DNA of 64,000 nt from Lucinisca nassula (Eukaryota > Mollusca > Bivalvia > Lucinida > Lucinidae). Shown one piece after another: positions 56,901-63,491 of the stretch (the stretch's first letter is position 1; each line of letters opens with the position of its first letter). Position numbers and translations under genes: made by a program. A model generated the notes under the pieces. That model made no database searches, was not told the DNA's origin, and was given only the letters and a program-made list of their open reading frames with translations. The stretch is taken from NCBI GenBank assembly GCA_963580285.1, contig OY757026.1, positions 63,985,396-64,049,395 of the forward strand, read 5' to 3'.

Positions 56901-59900
56901 ATACCAACCTAGGGGTCCCCCGGGATGCGCCATTGCCCCACCCCTCCGCTTCATAAAAGGCAATATATCTCGGCAACCTTTCAGATCCCCACCCGAAAAC
57001 CATATATATTTTTGTTTCTTATGATAAGACCCATTCAGTTACACCAACCTGGGGTTCCTCTGGGATGTGCCCGGGCCATGTCCTACCCCCTCCACTCCAT
57101 AAAAGGCCCCAAATTCTCAGAAACCGTTCAGATCCCCACCCCTTATCCATATATATTCTTGTTCTTTATGATAAGACGCATTCAGTGAGTCCAACCTAGG
57201 GATCTTCAGGGGTGTGCTGGGGCCATGTCCCACCCTGCCACTTCATAAAAGGCGATAAATCTCAGAAACCTATCAGATTCCCACCCCTAAACCATATATA
57301 CATTCTTGTTTTTTATGATAAAACGCATTCAGAGACACCAACCTGGGGGTCTCTTGGGATGTGCCCGGGCCATTCCCCATCCTCTCCACTTCATAAAAGG
57401 CCCAATATCTCAGAAACCGTTACCGCCCCCCACCCATAAACCATATATTTTCTTGTTCCTTATGATAAGATGCATTCAATGATATCAAATTGGGCTCTGT
57501 TGGGTCATCTCCCACCCCTCCACTTCATAAAAGGCCGAATATTTCAGATACAGGGTCCTCATGAAATGGGGGATCATTTGGGAGACTTTATAATCAATAA
57601 ATCAAAACCATACATGGCTGCCAGTGGGCAGTGCCTGCCTGAGCTCTGGTGAGCATCGTGGCCCATGGGCCTCTTGTTTCGTTATCTCCCCTGACACTAT
57701 AATCTTGTGATGGCCATAACTGCAATTCTTTTGTGATATATTGCTGGTTTAATTCTGGTGCACTTTCTATTGGTGAACAATCTTCTGAAGGCCATATTGG
57801 CTTTTGGTCGGGGGATTTGCCATCTCTTCCGATGGCTATTTTTTTAATTTGATCTAAAGATTATGAAAATACACCCAGTTATAGTGGAGAAAGCATCACT
57901 TAAGGGGAATGGATACACTTTCAGGGGAGACAACTCCTGCAAAAGTATTTTTGTCTCCCAATGTCAACCGGGGTCAACTCTTAAAGGAAAGAATTTGCTC
58001 CTCAGGAGCAAATTCTTCCTCAGGAGCAAATTCTTTCCTTTAAGAGTTGACCCCTTTTCCATGGGACATGGCTTCCAGAAAAGCAGACAGGAAATCCAGA
58101 AAGTTGTCTCCGTTTGAAAAATGGCGGAAAAACCTACCAGGTGTTCCCATTCCCCTTAAAGATAGCCACAGCCGTAAGTTGTAGTCTATCCTTAATACAA
58201 GTTGGCATGTATGTTAAATGAGCATGTTGTTAACATTTCAGATGTTTATGAAAGCTCACTTTAGTTATAATCCAATGAATGACAGACTGATTCCCAGCAA
58301 AGAAGCAGGGCTCCAGTTCCAAGATGGCGACATCTTAATGATTTTAAACCACGATGACCCAAATTGGTGGCAGGTCAGTAATATAATCTACATGTACAGT
58401 TAAATTTTGCAATTAAGATCATTTAAAATTAAGACAAATTATGCTTTTAAAAATATATTTAAAAAGTCTTAGTTGGGCCCCGCCCATCGGGGCTTGGAGA
58501 AATAGATTTGGCTGCATGATGCTTCCATGCAGAGCTGAAACCGACCACATATGGTAAACTGCCAAGAGGATCTAAGCCTGCCCAGGCAAAGTGGCATGAG
58601 TTGGACCGTCCTTTAGTATAAACCCTTTCGGTTTGTATTCAACGGCACGGCTTGAGATGTTATTTCATCTCAATTCGGAAAATAGGAAGCAACATCTCCA
58701 AAATGACCTAAAAAGTGTTGAGGGGGATGTAAAGCCTCAATTCAAACTAGGCTAGGAGCAGTCTGATCAGGGTCCACACTGTTTTGCCTGTATGCATAAA
58801 TATTTTCAAAAGATTGGAAAGAACATGCATGAGATGACATAAACAGACCACATATGCAGTTCTTCTTGGTATCTTAAGGGTCGCTAACTAGATAGATCAT
58901 ATTCATGTTTTTCAGGCACAAATAGTTGGTGATGAATCTAACAGGGTTGGTCTAATACCGTCGAAAAATCTAGAGGAAAACAGAAAGGCTTTTGTAAGAT
59001 CTGACATGGATTATTCGAAAAGTAGTTTATGTAAGTTGAATGTTATTACTATACCCCCACATATGAAATTTAGTGGGGTATACAGTCCAACTTCGATGGC
59101 TCGAACACCTTGGGGACCACGAAAATTTATTCGAGACAGCGGTAGTTCGAGCCACTGAAGGTCACTGCCAAGAGGCATAACGAGATACTTTTGAACATCT
59201 TTCGATGTTTGATAATGAAAATTTTTGCTGTGTGTACTCATTAGAATCGCCTCACCGAGGCGATTCTAATGAGTACACACAGCACACATTTGCAAGATAA
59301 AAGACTAAAATCCCCTTAATCAACACAGCACACATTTGCAAGATAAAAGACTAAAATCCCCTTAATCATCCCCCACCATTTCTTATCTTGAGGATTTCCC
59401 TAGGGGCTCAAGTACGAGTTCGACCTAGCCATGGAAACGAGTCATCGGTGTTCGAGCCATCGAAGTTCTACTGTATATAGTAAATACATAGTGTCTTTTA
59501 TGATAAAATATGAGCCAGCGCATGACAAAACCTACAATAAGATGCATGCTCAACGAAGACTCAGATCAGCCTGCGCAGTCTGATCAGAGTCTTCATTTTG
59601 CGTTCTAAGGATAGCTAAGGGCCCAATGCTCCTTCATTCTAAGAGAGAAGTCTCTGGTTAGACTATAGAAGCCTCCGTGGTGCAGTGGTAACGCTACTCG
59701 CCTTGTAAACCAGGGATCGCAGGATCGATCCCAGGCTTCTCCAGACTTTCGGATGAGTCTTTAAACCGATGTCCCGTCTCCGCATGACCTTAGCTGTTGG
59801 TGGGACATAAAACTAAAACTCACTCACTCTGGTTAGACTATAAGGATGTGCAGGCTGATCTGAGTCTTCGATGGGCGCACATGTCTTATTGGAGGTTTTG

Positions 59901-62900
59901 TGGTGCGCTGGCTCATATAATCTGTGAGCCTTAGACAATTTTATAGGGGGGAGCCTCAGCAAGCACTAAAGACCTTGAGCTGATGATGTTTTCAAAGGAT
60001 TTTGTCTCTTTTTTTTTCAGCAAAAATAAGGCTTGACACTATATGTGAATCATCTGCCCAGCAGGCAGATGATTCACATTTAGTGTCAAGCTTTATTTTT
60101 CTGCAGATGATTCACATGAAATATCAAAATAGAATTTAAGGCAATGATCAGGAATCGATGCAATTAACCCACAGCTCCCATCAGAGACACCAAAGGGAAA
60201 GAAATACAAACATGAAACAACAGACTCTAATGGAAACATCAATTTTGTTTGTTTGTTTGATTTGTGGTTTAATATCCCCGTCAACACTGTAAAGGTCATT
60301 TTGGAGACGTTGCTTCCAATTTTGTGGGACTTTTACCCAACATTGAGATGAAATGACATCTCAAGCCCTGTCACCCAATGAAACCAATAGGGTTTATTAG
60401 CATGGACGGTCCGCCTCGCACCGCGGTTCCTGGACAGGCTTAGATCCTCTAAGCGGTTTACCAGTACTAGTGTGCGGGACGGATTCAGCTCTGCGTGGAA
60501 GCATCATGCAGCCCATATATTTCTTCAAGCCCCTAAGGGCAGGGGCCGTTGGAAACATCAATAGCTGAAAGCCAAAAGGCCAGTTACTTTCCCACAAAAT
60601 GGTCTATTGGCTATCCAAAAGAAAACTAGAATACTGTCGATGGCGCGCCATCGCAAATCCCCACGTTTTCTACAGAGGGGCCAAGTACCGAAAACCCCTC
60701 ACCCTGGGCCCTAATTTGACTCCATGGTCAAAATATTACCTGTATTATATTCTACTAATCATGCCCTTCAATTTGATATGCCACATGACTATGTTCCAAA
60801 AAACTTAAATTTTGACCCTTTGACCCCTCTCCCAGGGCCCCAATCTGACCCCAGGGTCAAAATGTTACTTGTAGTTTATTCTACCCATTATCCCCTTCGC
60901 ATAGATATGCAACATGACTATGTTCTGAAAAACTTTAATTTTGACCCCCGACCCCCCCAAGTCCGACCCCCAGGGCGTGACCTAGGGGTCACAGCCAAAA
61001 TCCCGTTCAATATGTTTTACTTTTTTCATAACTAAGTACATGTGCAAAGTTTGGCATCAAAATCTTCAAAATTGACTTTGTAATTGAATTTTATTGATAT
61101 TTGACCTTTTGACCCCTCCCCAGGGCCCCTGGGGGCGGGGACAAAAAAAATGTGCTCTTGCGCAAGCCATTCATGTAAGCAACTCGCATACCAAATTTGG
61201 TTGAATTCCGGCTAACGGTTTAGGAGGAGATAGCCGGACAGACAGACGGACAGACAGACAGACGGACGGAGGCGATTGCAATATCCCCACTTTTTTTTAA
61301 AAACGTGGGGATAATAATGTAAGCGATACAAACACTCAGAGACAAACTACAACTAAAAATAAACCGCGACAGAAGAACCGCCTTGGAACGGTCAGTGAAA
61401 CGAATTCCACTGGGGGGCAAACCATTTTACGTGGCCACAATTCTCGCCCTTACTCACATGAAGTATCTAGCCTTACCTTTACTGATTAGCAATGAAAACA
61501 GAACCATTACGATAACAAACCCATGCGACATAGTGAATTCTTTCACGTCTCCAAAATGGCTACTTTTCTGACGTAAATTGATGATATTTTCCTTATTTAT
61601 AAAGCAAAAATAGGTTGTGGGTACTCATTAGAAGTGCCTGAATGAGGCGGTTCTAACGAGTACCCACAACCTCTGTCTTGGAGCAGAAATAGGGGAAAAT
61701 GGTGTTTAACCACGTAAACCCCAGGTTTCTCTATATAAAGTGGGGTTTACAGGGGTCTTTATTTCAAGGGCTTGTTCACGTGATGAAAAACATTCTCACA
61801 ACGCTTCAAGTTAGTAATATTTGGGCAACTAGCTATCATGACTAAAAAGACCGGCCCCGATAGCTCAGTTGGTAGAGTGTCCGCTCCGGGGAACGGGAGG
61901 TCTCGGGTTCGATCCCGGGCCGCGACATACCAAAGTCGTTAAAAATGGTACTAGCTGCACCTCGCTTGGCATTCAGATTTACGGGGTAGAGCTAGGACTG
62001 GTCGATCCAGTGTCAGGATAATGTGACTGGGTGTGGTATCATGTAATGTGTCTGGGACATGATACTTCAGTGAGGCAGCACTATAAACGTGAGCATTGAG
62101 CTCCCTGTCGCAACCAGACACCGTCGTGATATGACTGAAACATTGTTGAAAGCGACATTAAACCCGAATTCACACACACTATCATGACTAAACCAGGTAG
62201 CAACTTTTTGCTACCAATTGTTTGACCATGTAGCAAACTGAATTTCCAGGTAGCAAATTTGCTACTTGCTACTGTTAATTCCGAACCCTGCATAGAAGAG
62301 ATTTCATAATCGGTCTCCATGAAAGAGCATTGCTGAACCCGGTACATACATAATGATTAGGGCTGGCTAATCGGAGCTGAAAAGATAATCGATTATCAGT
62401 CCTGTCATTGCGATCCACAATCGATTAGTAATCGCTATGGTTTTTGTCATGATTTTACCTGTCTGACTTTCTGTCTGAGCATGACTCTTACCAAATGTTG
62501 CACTTTACCATATGTGTATTTGAACAGACAGGCCTGAGCAAACAGTGTAGACCCAGATAAGACGCCGCATAATGCAGCGTCTCATCAGGGTCTTCACTGT
62601 TTGCCACACATCCGGCTATTTTAGGCATGACTTTGGGTAGTAAATTGTACCTATTAAGTAATCGATTAAAAGCAAATCAGAAATGATAATCATTTTTGTG
62701 GAATTTATCGATCGATCAATCGATTATACGATTAATCGTGTCAAGCCTTAATAATGATATTGACAATACTCGGCTTGGGATTATTACTCTGCCATTTTTG
62801 TCAGTTTTTAAAAACAGAGCTACTGCTCTTGATATTTGGCAGAAATTGAAAAACAACAAAACCTGGATGTGGCTCTACAGTTTAACTTCAAACAAAACTC

Positions 62901-63491
62901 CTGAGTTTGAGTCATTGAAATTCTCATGGTCCTTTCTGATAGATTGTGTAAATTTCAAAGGCAACATGATTGTGTGGGAATATATAAGACAAGATAGATG
63001 CAACTGCTATAAATATATCTAAGTTTAAGGAAAAGCTATTGGAGAACAAACTTTCTTGCACACCAGATAAGGAAATCCATAACTTTAGCTTGGGATAGAA
63101 ATTCTGTTCTAACCCTTGTGTTCCTACCCATAATTGAATATTCTCGCGTGTTTCATAAATACACTGGTTGAATACAACCTCGTATGCCCCGTTGTTAAGG
63201 TTTTCGTCACAGCATGCTACATGATGTCACTAATCATCACAAGCCTCTGATGCCAGACAGTGACCCTCGTGGCAGATTTTCCATCCATCCCTCACACCCA
63301 TATAAGACTCTTATATTCTAACACCCGTTTAGGCCATCTGTCACCAGGAGCAATATTTATGTGCATGGGTAGCTGCCCTTGAAACAAGGTAAATTTTCTT
63401 TTGTCATTCTGCAATATTGGTTCTATTTCAGTATGTGGTTTAAAGAGAAAGAAAAAGAAGAAAATCAAGTATAGTACGAAGAGCACAAAAG
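41872..63491 (+). CDS. MPP2/MPP6-type MAGUK (PALS2/varicose-like), exons 1-8, 3' part outside window
   Basis: Eight exons join without a frame break into 322 residues: 41872-41993, 43432-43584, 46099-46254, 49849-49927, 54558-54706, 58242-58373, 58916-59030, 63432-63491. Domain order is L27-L27-PDZ-SH3-basic hook, as in the MPP family of membrane-associated guanylate kinases, which scaffold cell-junction and polarity proteins at the membrane. [14 protein letters not shown] (PDZ) and the IPSKEAG and DPNWWQA segments (SH3) match MPP2/MPP6 better than MPP3/7 or PALS1 by recall; MPP2/6 orthologues include Drosophila varicose. The guanylate-kinase-like domain is beyond 64000. Whether a coding exon precedes 41872 is unknown. 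All donors are GT and all acceptors AG. Confidence 0.9.
42092..42185. repeat. Palindromic hairpin, GGTACTCA type
   Basis: GGGTACTCATTAGAAGCACG and, with a duplicated AACATGTGGGTACTCAGAAG, the complementary GTGCTTCTAATGAGTACCC. Member of the GGTACTCG hairpin family, in intron 1. A SINE has inserted next to it. Confidence 0.65.
42204..42368 (+). mobile_element. tRNA-like SINE, family 3
   Basis: About 165 bp with CTGTGGTGCAGTGGTTATGC (A-box-like) and GCAGGATCGATCCC (B-box-like). It ends GGATGTAAATCTGAAACACT and CACTCACT. Imperfect flanks TGCAGAAATTAGA (42191-42203) and TGCAGAAACTAGA (42369-42381). Confidence 0.75.
42487..42627 (+). repeat. Fragment of a hairpin-capped element
   Basis: Head only: ATGCCCCCACATCAAATGAT, then AGTATATAGTTTTCGG. 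It resembles the heads of the tandem-repeat elements. A SINE follows at 42640. Confidence 0.5.
42640..42937 (+). mobile_element. tRNA-derived SINE, family 2, intron 1
   Basis: Head GCTCAGTCGGATGCGCGTC and CGGGTTCGACTCCC, tail AATACAAACAAACAAA. The target duplication AAATGTCAGTAA is at 42628-42639 and 42938-42949. Confidence 0.85.
43187..43407 (-). mobile_element. MITE with CACTGTTTGC core, copy 3
   Basis: TTAACCCTTTTTTGTACGAAA at one end and GGTACAAAATGGGTTAA at the other (reverse orientation), with TTTAGGGGTGTCAGG and GCACTGTTTGCC inside. It lies 24 bp upstream of exon 2. A related palindrome without the outer ends is at 43005-43080. Confidence 0.7.
43432..43584 (+). CDS. MAGUK exon 2: end of first and start of second L27
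   Basis: Acceptor CTTCCCGCAG, donor CAGG/GTAAGT, 51 codons, phase 0 at both ends. Begins TQDKLEDQ, equivalent to AHERLEDS of MPP6, then [21 protein letters not shown]27 domains pair with LIN7-type or other L27 partners; that role is family knowledge. Confidence 0.9.
43885..45065. mobile_element. Tc1/mariner-like non-autonomous element, intron 2
   Basis: A 1.18-kb element with ends CAGTCGAACCTGTG / CACAGGTTTGACTG (one mismatch), flanked by TA on both sides. Inner sequences CGGTCACCTCCGAATAA and CTCCGAATAAAGGTCACC continue the inverted repeat imperfectly. No transposase frame is recognised. Confidence 0.7.
45308..45462. mobile_element. Palindromic MITE, perfect hairpin core
   Basis: The core 45347-45419 (AAACCTATGTTGTGGGTATT ... 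GCCTCGCCGAGGC ...) is a perfect palindrome of about 73 nt. The pairing extends outward (GATAATTGAAGGATAGTTTT with AAAACTATCCTTCAGTTATC). Confidence 0.8.
45540..45800. mobile_element. Palindromic MITE, GGTACTCG family
   Basis: AACACCCCCTATAAACACC, ATTTTTATCATTTCTGCTCC, then a hairpin TACTCGTTAGAACCGCCTCA / TGAGGCGGTTCTAACGAGTA, then CATTTTGGAGATATGAAAG and TCACACGCATGTGTTA. The same order appears at 37691 and, reversed, near 61500-61770. Confidence 0.75.
45970..46045. repeat. CACTGTTTGC palindrome upstream of exon 3
   Basis: GCAAACAGTGTAGACC ... GCTCCTTCAGGAGC ... GCACTGTTTGC form a hairpin about 55 bp before the exon 3 acceptor. It is the core of the MITE at 40973. Confidence 0.7.
46099..46254 (+). 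CDS. MAGUK exon 3: end of L27 and start of PDZ
   Basis: Acceptor TTATTTAG, 52 codons, phase 0 at both ends. Codes for [16 protein letters not shown] (end of L27C), a Pro-rich linker, then [14 protein letters not shown], the first PDZ strand up to the carboxylate-binding loop. The loop is completed by GITV in exon 4. The last 66 nt of this exon plus the donor are the first unit of a 70-bp tandem array. Confidence 0.9.
46189..47030 (+). repeat. 70-bp tandem array of exon end plus 5' splice site, 12 copies
   Basis: Period exactly 70 bp with no indels. Each unit holds the last 60 or so nt of exon 3 (TAACGTAAACGACC ... GATACAGAACCACTG) and GTAAGT. GTAAGT occurs at 46255, 46325, 46395 and so on to 47025, twelve in all. 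Units differ by one to a few substitutions. Each GTAAGT is followed by CTTCAG or CTACAG (one CTTCTG) and then TAA. If the first donor is skipped, translation stops at once at that TAA. 70 is not a multiple of three. Confidence 0.95.
47057..47219 (+). mobile_element. SINE family 3, directly after the donor array
   Basis: 163 bp with GTGGTGCAGTGGTTACGC and GCAGGATCAATCCC, ending AAACACTCACTGA. The target duplication CCCATGCAGAATT is at 47044-47056 and 47220-47232. It begins 27 bp after the last GTAAGT of the array. Confidence 0.85.
47255..47545 (-). mobile_element. SINE family 4, minus copy, intron 3
   Basis: TTTGATTTTAGGTTTAATGT to CCCATCTATTTCC and CCCCGATGAGCGGGG. It is more diverged than the 29955 copy. 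Confidence 0.7.
47675..47917 (+). mobile_element. MITE with CACTGTTTGC core, copy 4
   Basis: TTAACCCAAATTTAACCGG to TTGGTACCAAAAGGGTTAA. The internal palindrome has GATCAGACGCCGTGTTC and GAACACGGCGTCTGATC. Confidence 0.75.
48018..48135. repeat. Imperfect palindrome
   Basis: CATGTATTATTCAATTTATT pairs with AATAAATTTAATAATACATG. The inner arms GGAAAAGGATAAAATGT and ACATTTTATCCTTTTTTC also pair. Confidence 0.7.
48405..48740 (-). mobile_element. SINE family 4 with internal inverted tail
   Basis: The minus-orientation SINE is interrupted at 48531-48580 by its own 3' tail in plus orientation (AGTGTTGACGGGGCTGTTAA ... CAAACAAACAAAT). It lies inside a GGTACTCG-type MITE (48350-48850). Confidence 0.65.
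48922..49233 (+). mobile_element. tRNA-derived SINE, family 2, intron 3
   Basis: Head TAGCTCAGTCGGATGCGCGT and GCAGGTTCGATACC, tail AAACAAACAAACA. The target duplication AGAGCCAGTGATCG is at 48908-48921 and 49234-49247. Confidence 0.88.
49412..49477. repeat. ATGTATAGAATATATAG palindrome
   Basis: A hairpin nearly identical to 39800-39867: AAAAATGACCA/TGGTCATTTTT-type arms with TCTATATAATCTACACAT. It is probably the relic of a similar element. Confidence 0.65.
49849..49927 (+). CDS. MAGUK exon 4: PDZ middle
   Basis: Acceptor TCTACCAG, donor AAATTAG/GTAGGT, 79 nt, ending phase 1. Codes for [20 protein letters not shown], the second and third PDZ strands, matching LVIARI of MPP2/6. Confidence 0.9.
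50058..50275 (+). mobile_element. SINE family 4, diverged copy, intron 4
   Basis: CCCTGCCCATCAGGGCTTGG, GTTTACCGCTTAGAAGGTCT and GGTAGGGCTTGAAATGT follow the family order. The 3' tail is lost and ACATACATACATACAT follows. Confidence 0.6.
50490..50645 (+). mobile_element. SINE family 3, diverged copy, intron 4
   Basis: AGTGATATAGTGGTTGTGC and GTGGGTTGGATTC boxes. Flanking repeats ACCCTAGAA are at 50481-50489 and 50646-50654. Confidence 0.7.
50695..51303 (+). mobile_element. Hairpin-capped tandem-repeat element 5
   Basis: TTTGATATAGGAGTCC and a CCATTCGTTCAACC stretch. About three repeats of 150-165 bp follow, with TTTGACCTTGACC and AAGAGCTTCAT. The end is GCCTTCAGTGGAATTCTTGT. A related element starts at 51628 and is split by a SINE (51765-51920) and a 2-kb hAT-like insertion, ending at about 53920 (GCCGTCAGTTGAATTCTTGT). 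Confidence 0.6.
51765..51920 (+). mobile_element. SINE family 3, diverged copy, intron 4
   Basis: CCATGGTGTAGTGTTTGTAC and GGGATCGATCCTGG boxes, ending TGAGACATAAAACTCAAACA. Flanks AGGTCTGAC and AGGCCTGAC suggest the target duplication. Confidence 0.65.
51934..53891. mobile_element. hAT-like non-autonomous element, 15-bp TIRs, intron 4
   Basis: The 1958-bp insert has perfect 15-bp ends CAGGGCTTTAGATAA / TTATCTAAAGCCCTG. Flanks CCTGAC are at 51928-51933 and 53892-53897. The ends resemble hAT elements, although only 6 bp of flank repeat are exact against the usual 8. No transposase frame is seen. Confidence 0.75.
53925..53998. repeat. GGTACTTG hairpin
   Basis: CATGTTGTGGGTACTTGTTA GAATTGCCTC / GAGGCAATTC ... 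AAGTACCCACAACATG form a hairpin. A second copy is at 54390-54462. Both belong to the GGTACTCG family. Confidence 0.75.
54016..54306 (-). mobile_element. SINE family 4, minus copy, intron 4
   Basis: The target duplication CCATAGCTGTTG is at 54004-54015 and 54307-54318. The host is a family 3 SINE remnant (GACGTAAAACTCAAAACA). Confidence 0.85.
54558..54706 (+). CDS. MAGUK exon 5: PDZ end
   Basis: Acceptor TATTTCAG, donor TCACAG/GTACAG (a weaker donor), 149 nt. Codes for [20 protein letters not shown] and onward to [13 protein letters not shown], identical over 14 residues to the MPP2/6 PDZ signature. It ends in phase 0. Confidence 0.93.
55087..57842 (+). mobile_element. Hairpin-capped element 7 with nested insertions, intron 5
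   Basis: Head ATCCCCCGACCGAATAGG / TTCGGGGGATATAGCG, (TCCG)n at 55138-55168 and 55741-55778. Three to four repeats of about 150 bp follow (TTGTGATGGCCATAACTCC, GTTCACAAGGCTGAGAC). The end GGTCGGGGGATTTGCC is near 57810, with hairpin GCCATCTCTTCCGATGGC. Nested inside are an element with ends AAAATGGGTTTATGTGGC / AGCCACACAAACCCAAAATG (about 55175-55738) and the tandem-repeat element at 56260-57680. Confidence 0.65.
56260..57680 (+). repeat. Nested tandem repeats, about 10 units of 145 bp
   Basis: Units with AAACCATATATATTCTTGTT, ATGATAAGACGCATTCAGTG and CCCACCCCCTCCACTTCATA. It ends GGTGAGCATCGTGGCCCATG and GGCCTCTTGTTT, the same 3' end type as the element at 33337-35127. The 5' head is not visible, so it may be truncated. 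Confidence 0.7.
57973..58056. repeat. Palindrome with internal triplication
   Basis: GGGTCAACTCTTAAAGGAAA pairs with TTTCCTTTAAGAGTTGACCC. The centre is CTCCTCAGGAG with the GAGCAAATTCTT arm repeated once more. Confidence 0.8.
58242..58373 (+). CDS. MAGUK exon 6: SH3 first part
   Basis: Acceptor AACATTTCAG, donor CAG/GTCAGT, 44 codons. Codes for [20 protein letters not shown], then [12 protein letters not shown] and DDPNWWQ, the SH3 strands with the WW signature. Phase 0 at both ends. Confidence 0.93.
58478..58750 (+). mobile_element. SINE family 4, diverged copy, intron 6
   Basis: CCCCGCCCATCGGGGCTTGG, GATGCTTCCATGCAGAGCTG, ending GGATGTAAAGCCTCAATTC. Confidence 0.65.
58916..59030 (+). CDS. 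MAGUK exon 7: SH3 end
   Basis: Acceptor GTTTTTCAG, donor TTTAT/GTAAGT, 115 nt, ending phase 1. Codes for [20 protein letters not shown] and [10 protein letters not shown], equivalent to AGLIPSQ ... EEKRKAFV in MPP2/6. Confidence 0.92.
59083..59473. mobile_element. Tc1/mariner-like MITE, intron 7
   Basis: Ends CAGTCCAACTTCGATGGCTC / GAGCCATCGAAGTTCTACTG, flanked by TA. Inside are a GGTACTCG-type hairpin (59226-59283) and a tandem duplication of 45 bp or so (ACACAGCACACATTTGCAAG, 59276-59367). Confidence 0.75.
59668..59826 (+). mobile_element. SINE family 3, intron 7
   Basis: GTGGTGCAGTGGTAACGC and GCAGGATCGATCCC, ending GACATAAAACTAAAACTCA. The 16-bp target duplication CTCTGGTTAGACTATA is at 59652-59667 and 59827-59842. 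Confidence 0.9.
60019..60104. repeat. Palindrome, 40-bp arms
   Basis: AGCAAAAATAAGGCTTGACA ... ATCTGCCCAGCAGGCAGAT ... TGTCAAGCTTTATTTTT. A few mismatches only. Confidence 0.8.
60244..60549 (-). mobile_element. SINE family 4 in terminal unit L
   Basis: The target duplication TGGAAACATCAAT is at 60231-60243 and 60550-60562. Confidence 0.88.
60627..61316 (-). mobile_element. Hairpin-capped element 9, minus
   Basis: Read on the minus strand: a CCCCACGTTTTTAAAAAAAA / GTGGGGATATTGC head, CCGTCCGTCTGTC tract, AGGTCAAAAGGTCAAATATC, repeats of about 150 bp, and an end GCGATGGCGCGCCATCGACA with a perfect hairpin, then TATTCTAGTTT. It inserted into terminal unit L. Confidence 0.65.
61500..61770. mobile_element. 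Palindromic MITE, GGTACTCG family, reversed
   Basis: GACATAGTGAATTCTTTCAC, GTGGGTACTCATTAGAAGTG and CTGAATGAGGCGGTTCTAAC, then GTAAACCCCAGGTTTC. Element order is the reverse of 45540-45800. Confidence 0.7.
61847..62178 (+). mobile_element. tRNA-derived SINE, family 6 (widespread molluscan type)
   Basis: Head GATAGCTCAGTTGGTAGAGT and CTCGGGTTCGATCCCGGG. The body contains AGTGAGGCAGCACTATAAA, the tail AAAGCGACATTAAACCCGAA with (CA)n. The target duplication CTATCATGACTAAA is at 61833-61846 and 62179-62192. From memory this resembles SINEs common in bivalve genomes. The acceptor ends do not pair as in a tRNA gene. Confidence 0.88.
62358..62750. mobile_element. hAT-like MITE with 8-bp target duplication
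   Basis: 393 bp with ends TAGGGCTGGCTAATCG / CGTGTCAAGCCTTA, and ATAATGAT at 62350-62357 and 62751-62758, the 8-bp size typical of hAT. A CACTGTTTG palindrome (62533-62605) is nested inside. From 62759 to 63431 nothing is recognised before exon 8. Confidence 0.8.
63432..63491 (+). CDS. MAGUK exon 8: lysine-rich hook
   Basis: Acceptor TCTATTTCAG, donor AAAG/GTAAAA, 60 nt. With the phase-1 base of exon 7 it gives [20 protein letters not shown], matching the CG ... KKKKK hook that precedes the guanylate-kinase-like region in MPP2/6. The exact 3' edge could be one base earlier. From 63492 to 64000 no further exon is seen. Confidence 0.8.

Larger units (their letters stand above)
60125..61455 (-). 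mobile_element. Terminal unit L, split by a SINE and a tandem-repeat element
   Basis: Parts at 60125-60243, 60563-60625 and 61317-61455 together make one diverged terminal unit in minus orientation (GGCAATGATCAGGAATCG; GCCAGTTACTTTCCCAC; GAACCGCCTTGGAACGGTC). The insertions between are a SINE with its own target duplication and the element at 60627-61316. Confidence 0.75.

Noticed and set aside
56925..57439. ORFs of 75-87 codons in intron 5
   Set aside because: Peptide repeats come from the 145-bp tandem units; no conserved protein is seen.
61854..61926. Possible genuine tRNA gene
   Set aside because: A and B boxes are good, but the acceptor ends do not pair, and the sequence continues into a SINE body with a 14-bp target duplication.
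62696..63022. Plus-strand ORF of 108 codons between exons 7 and 8
   Set aside because: It starts inside a hAT-like MITE, has no recognisable motif and no plausible splice phase with the MAGUK exons.
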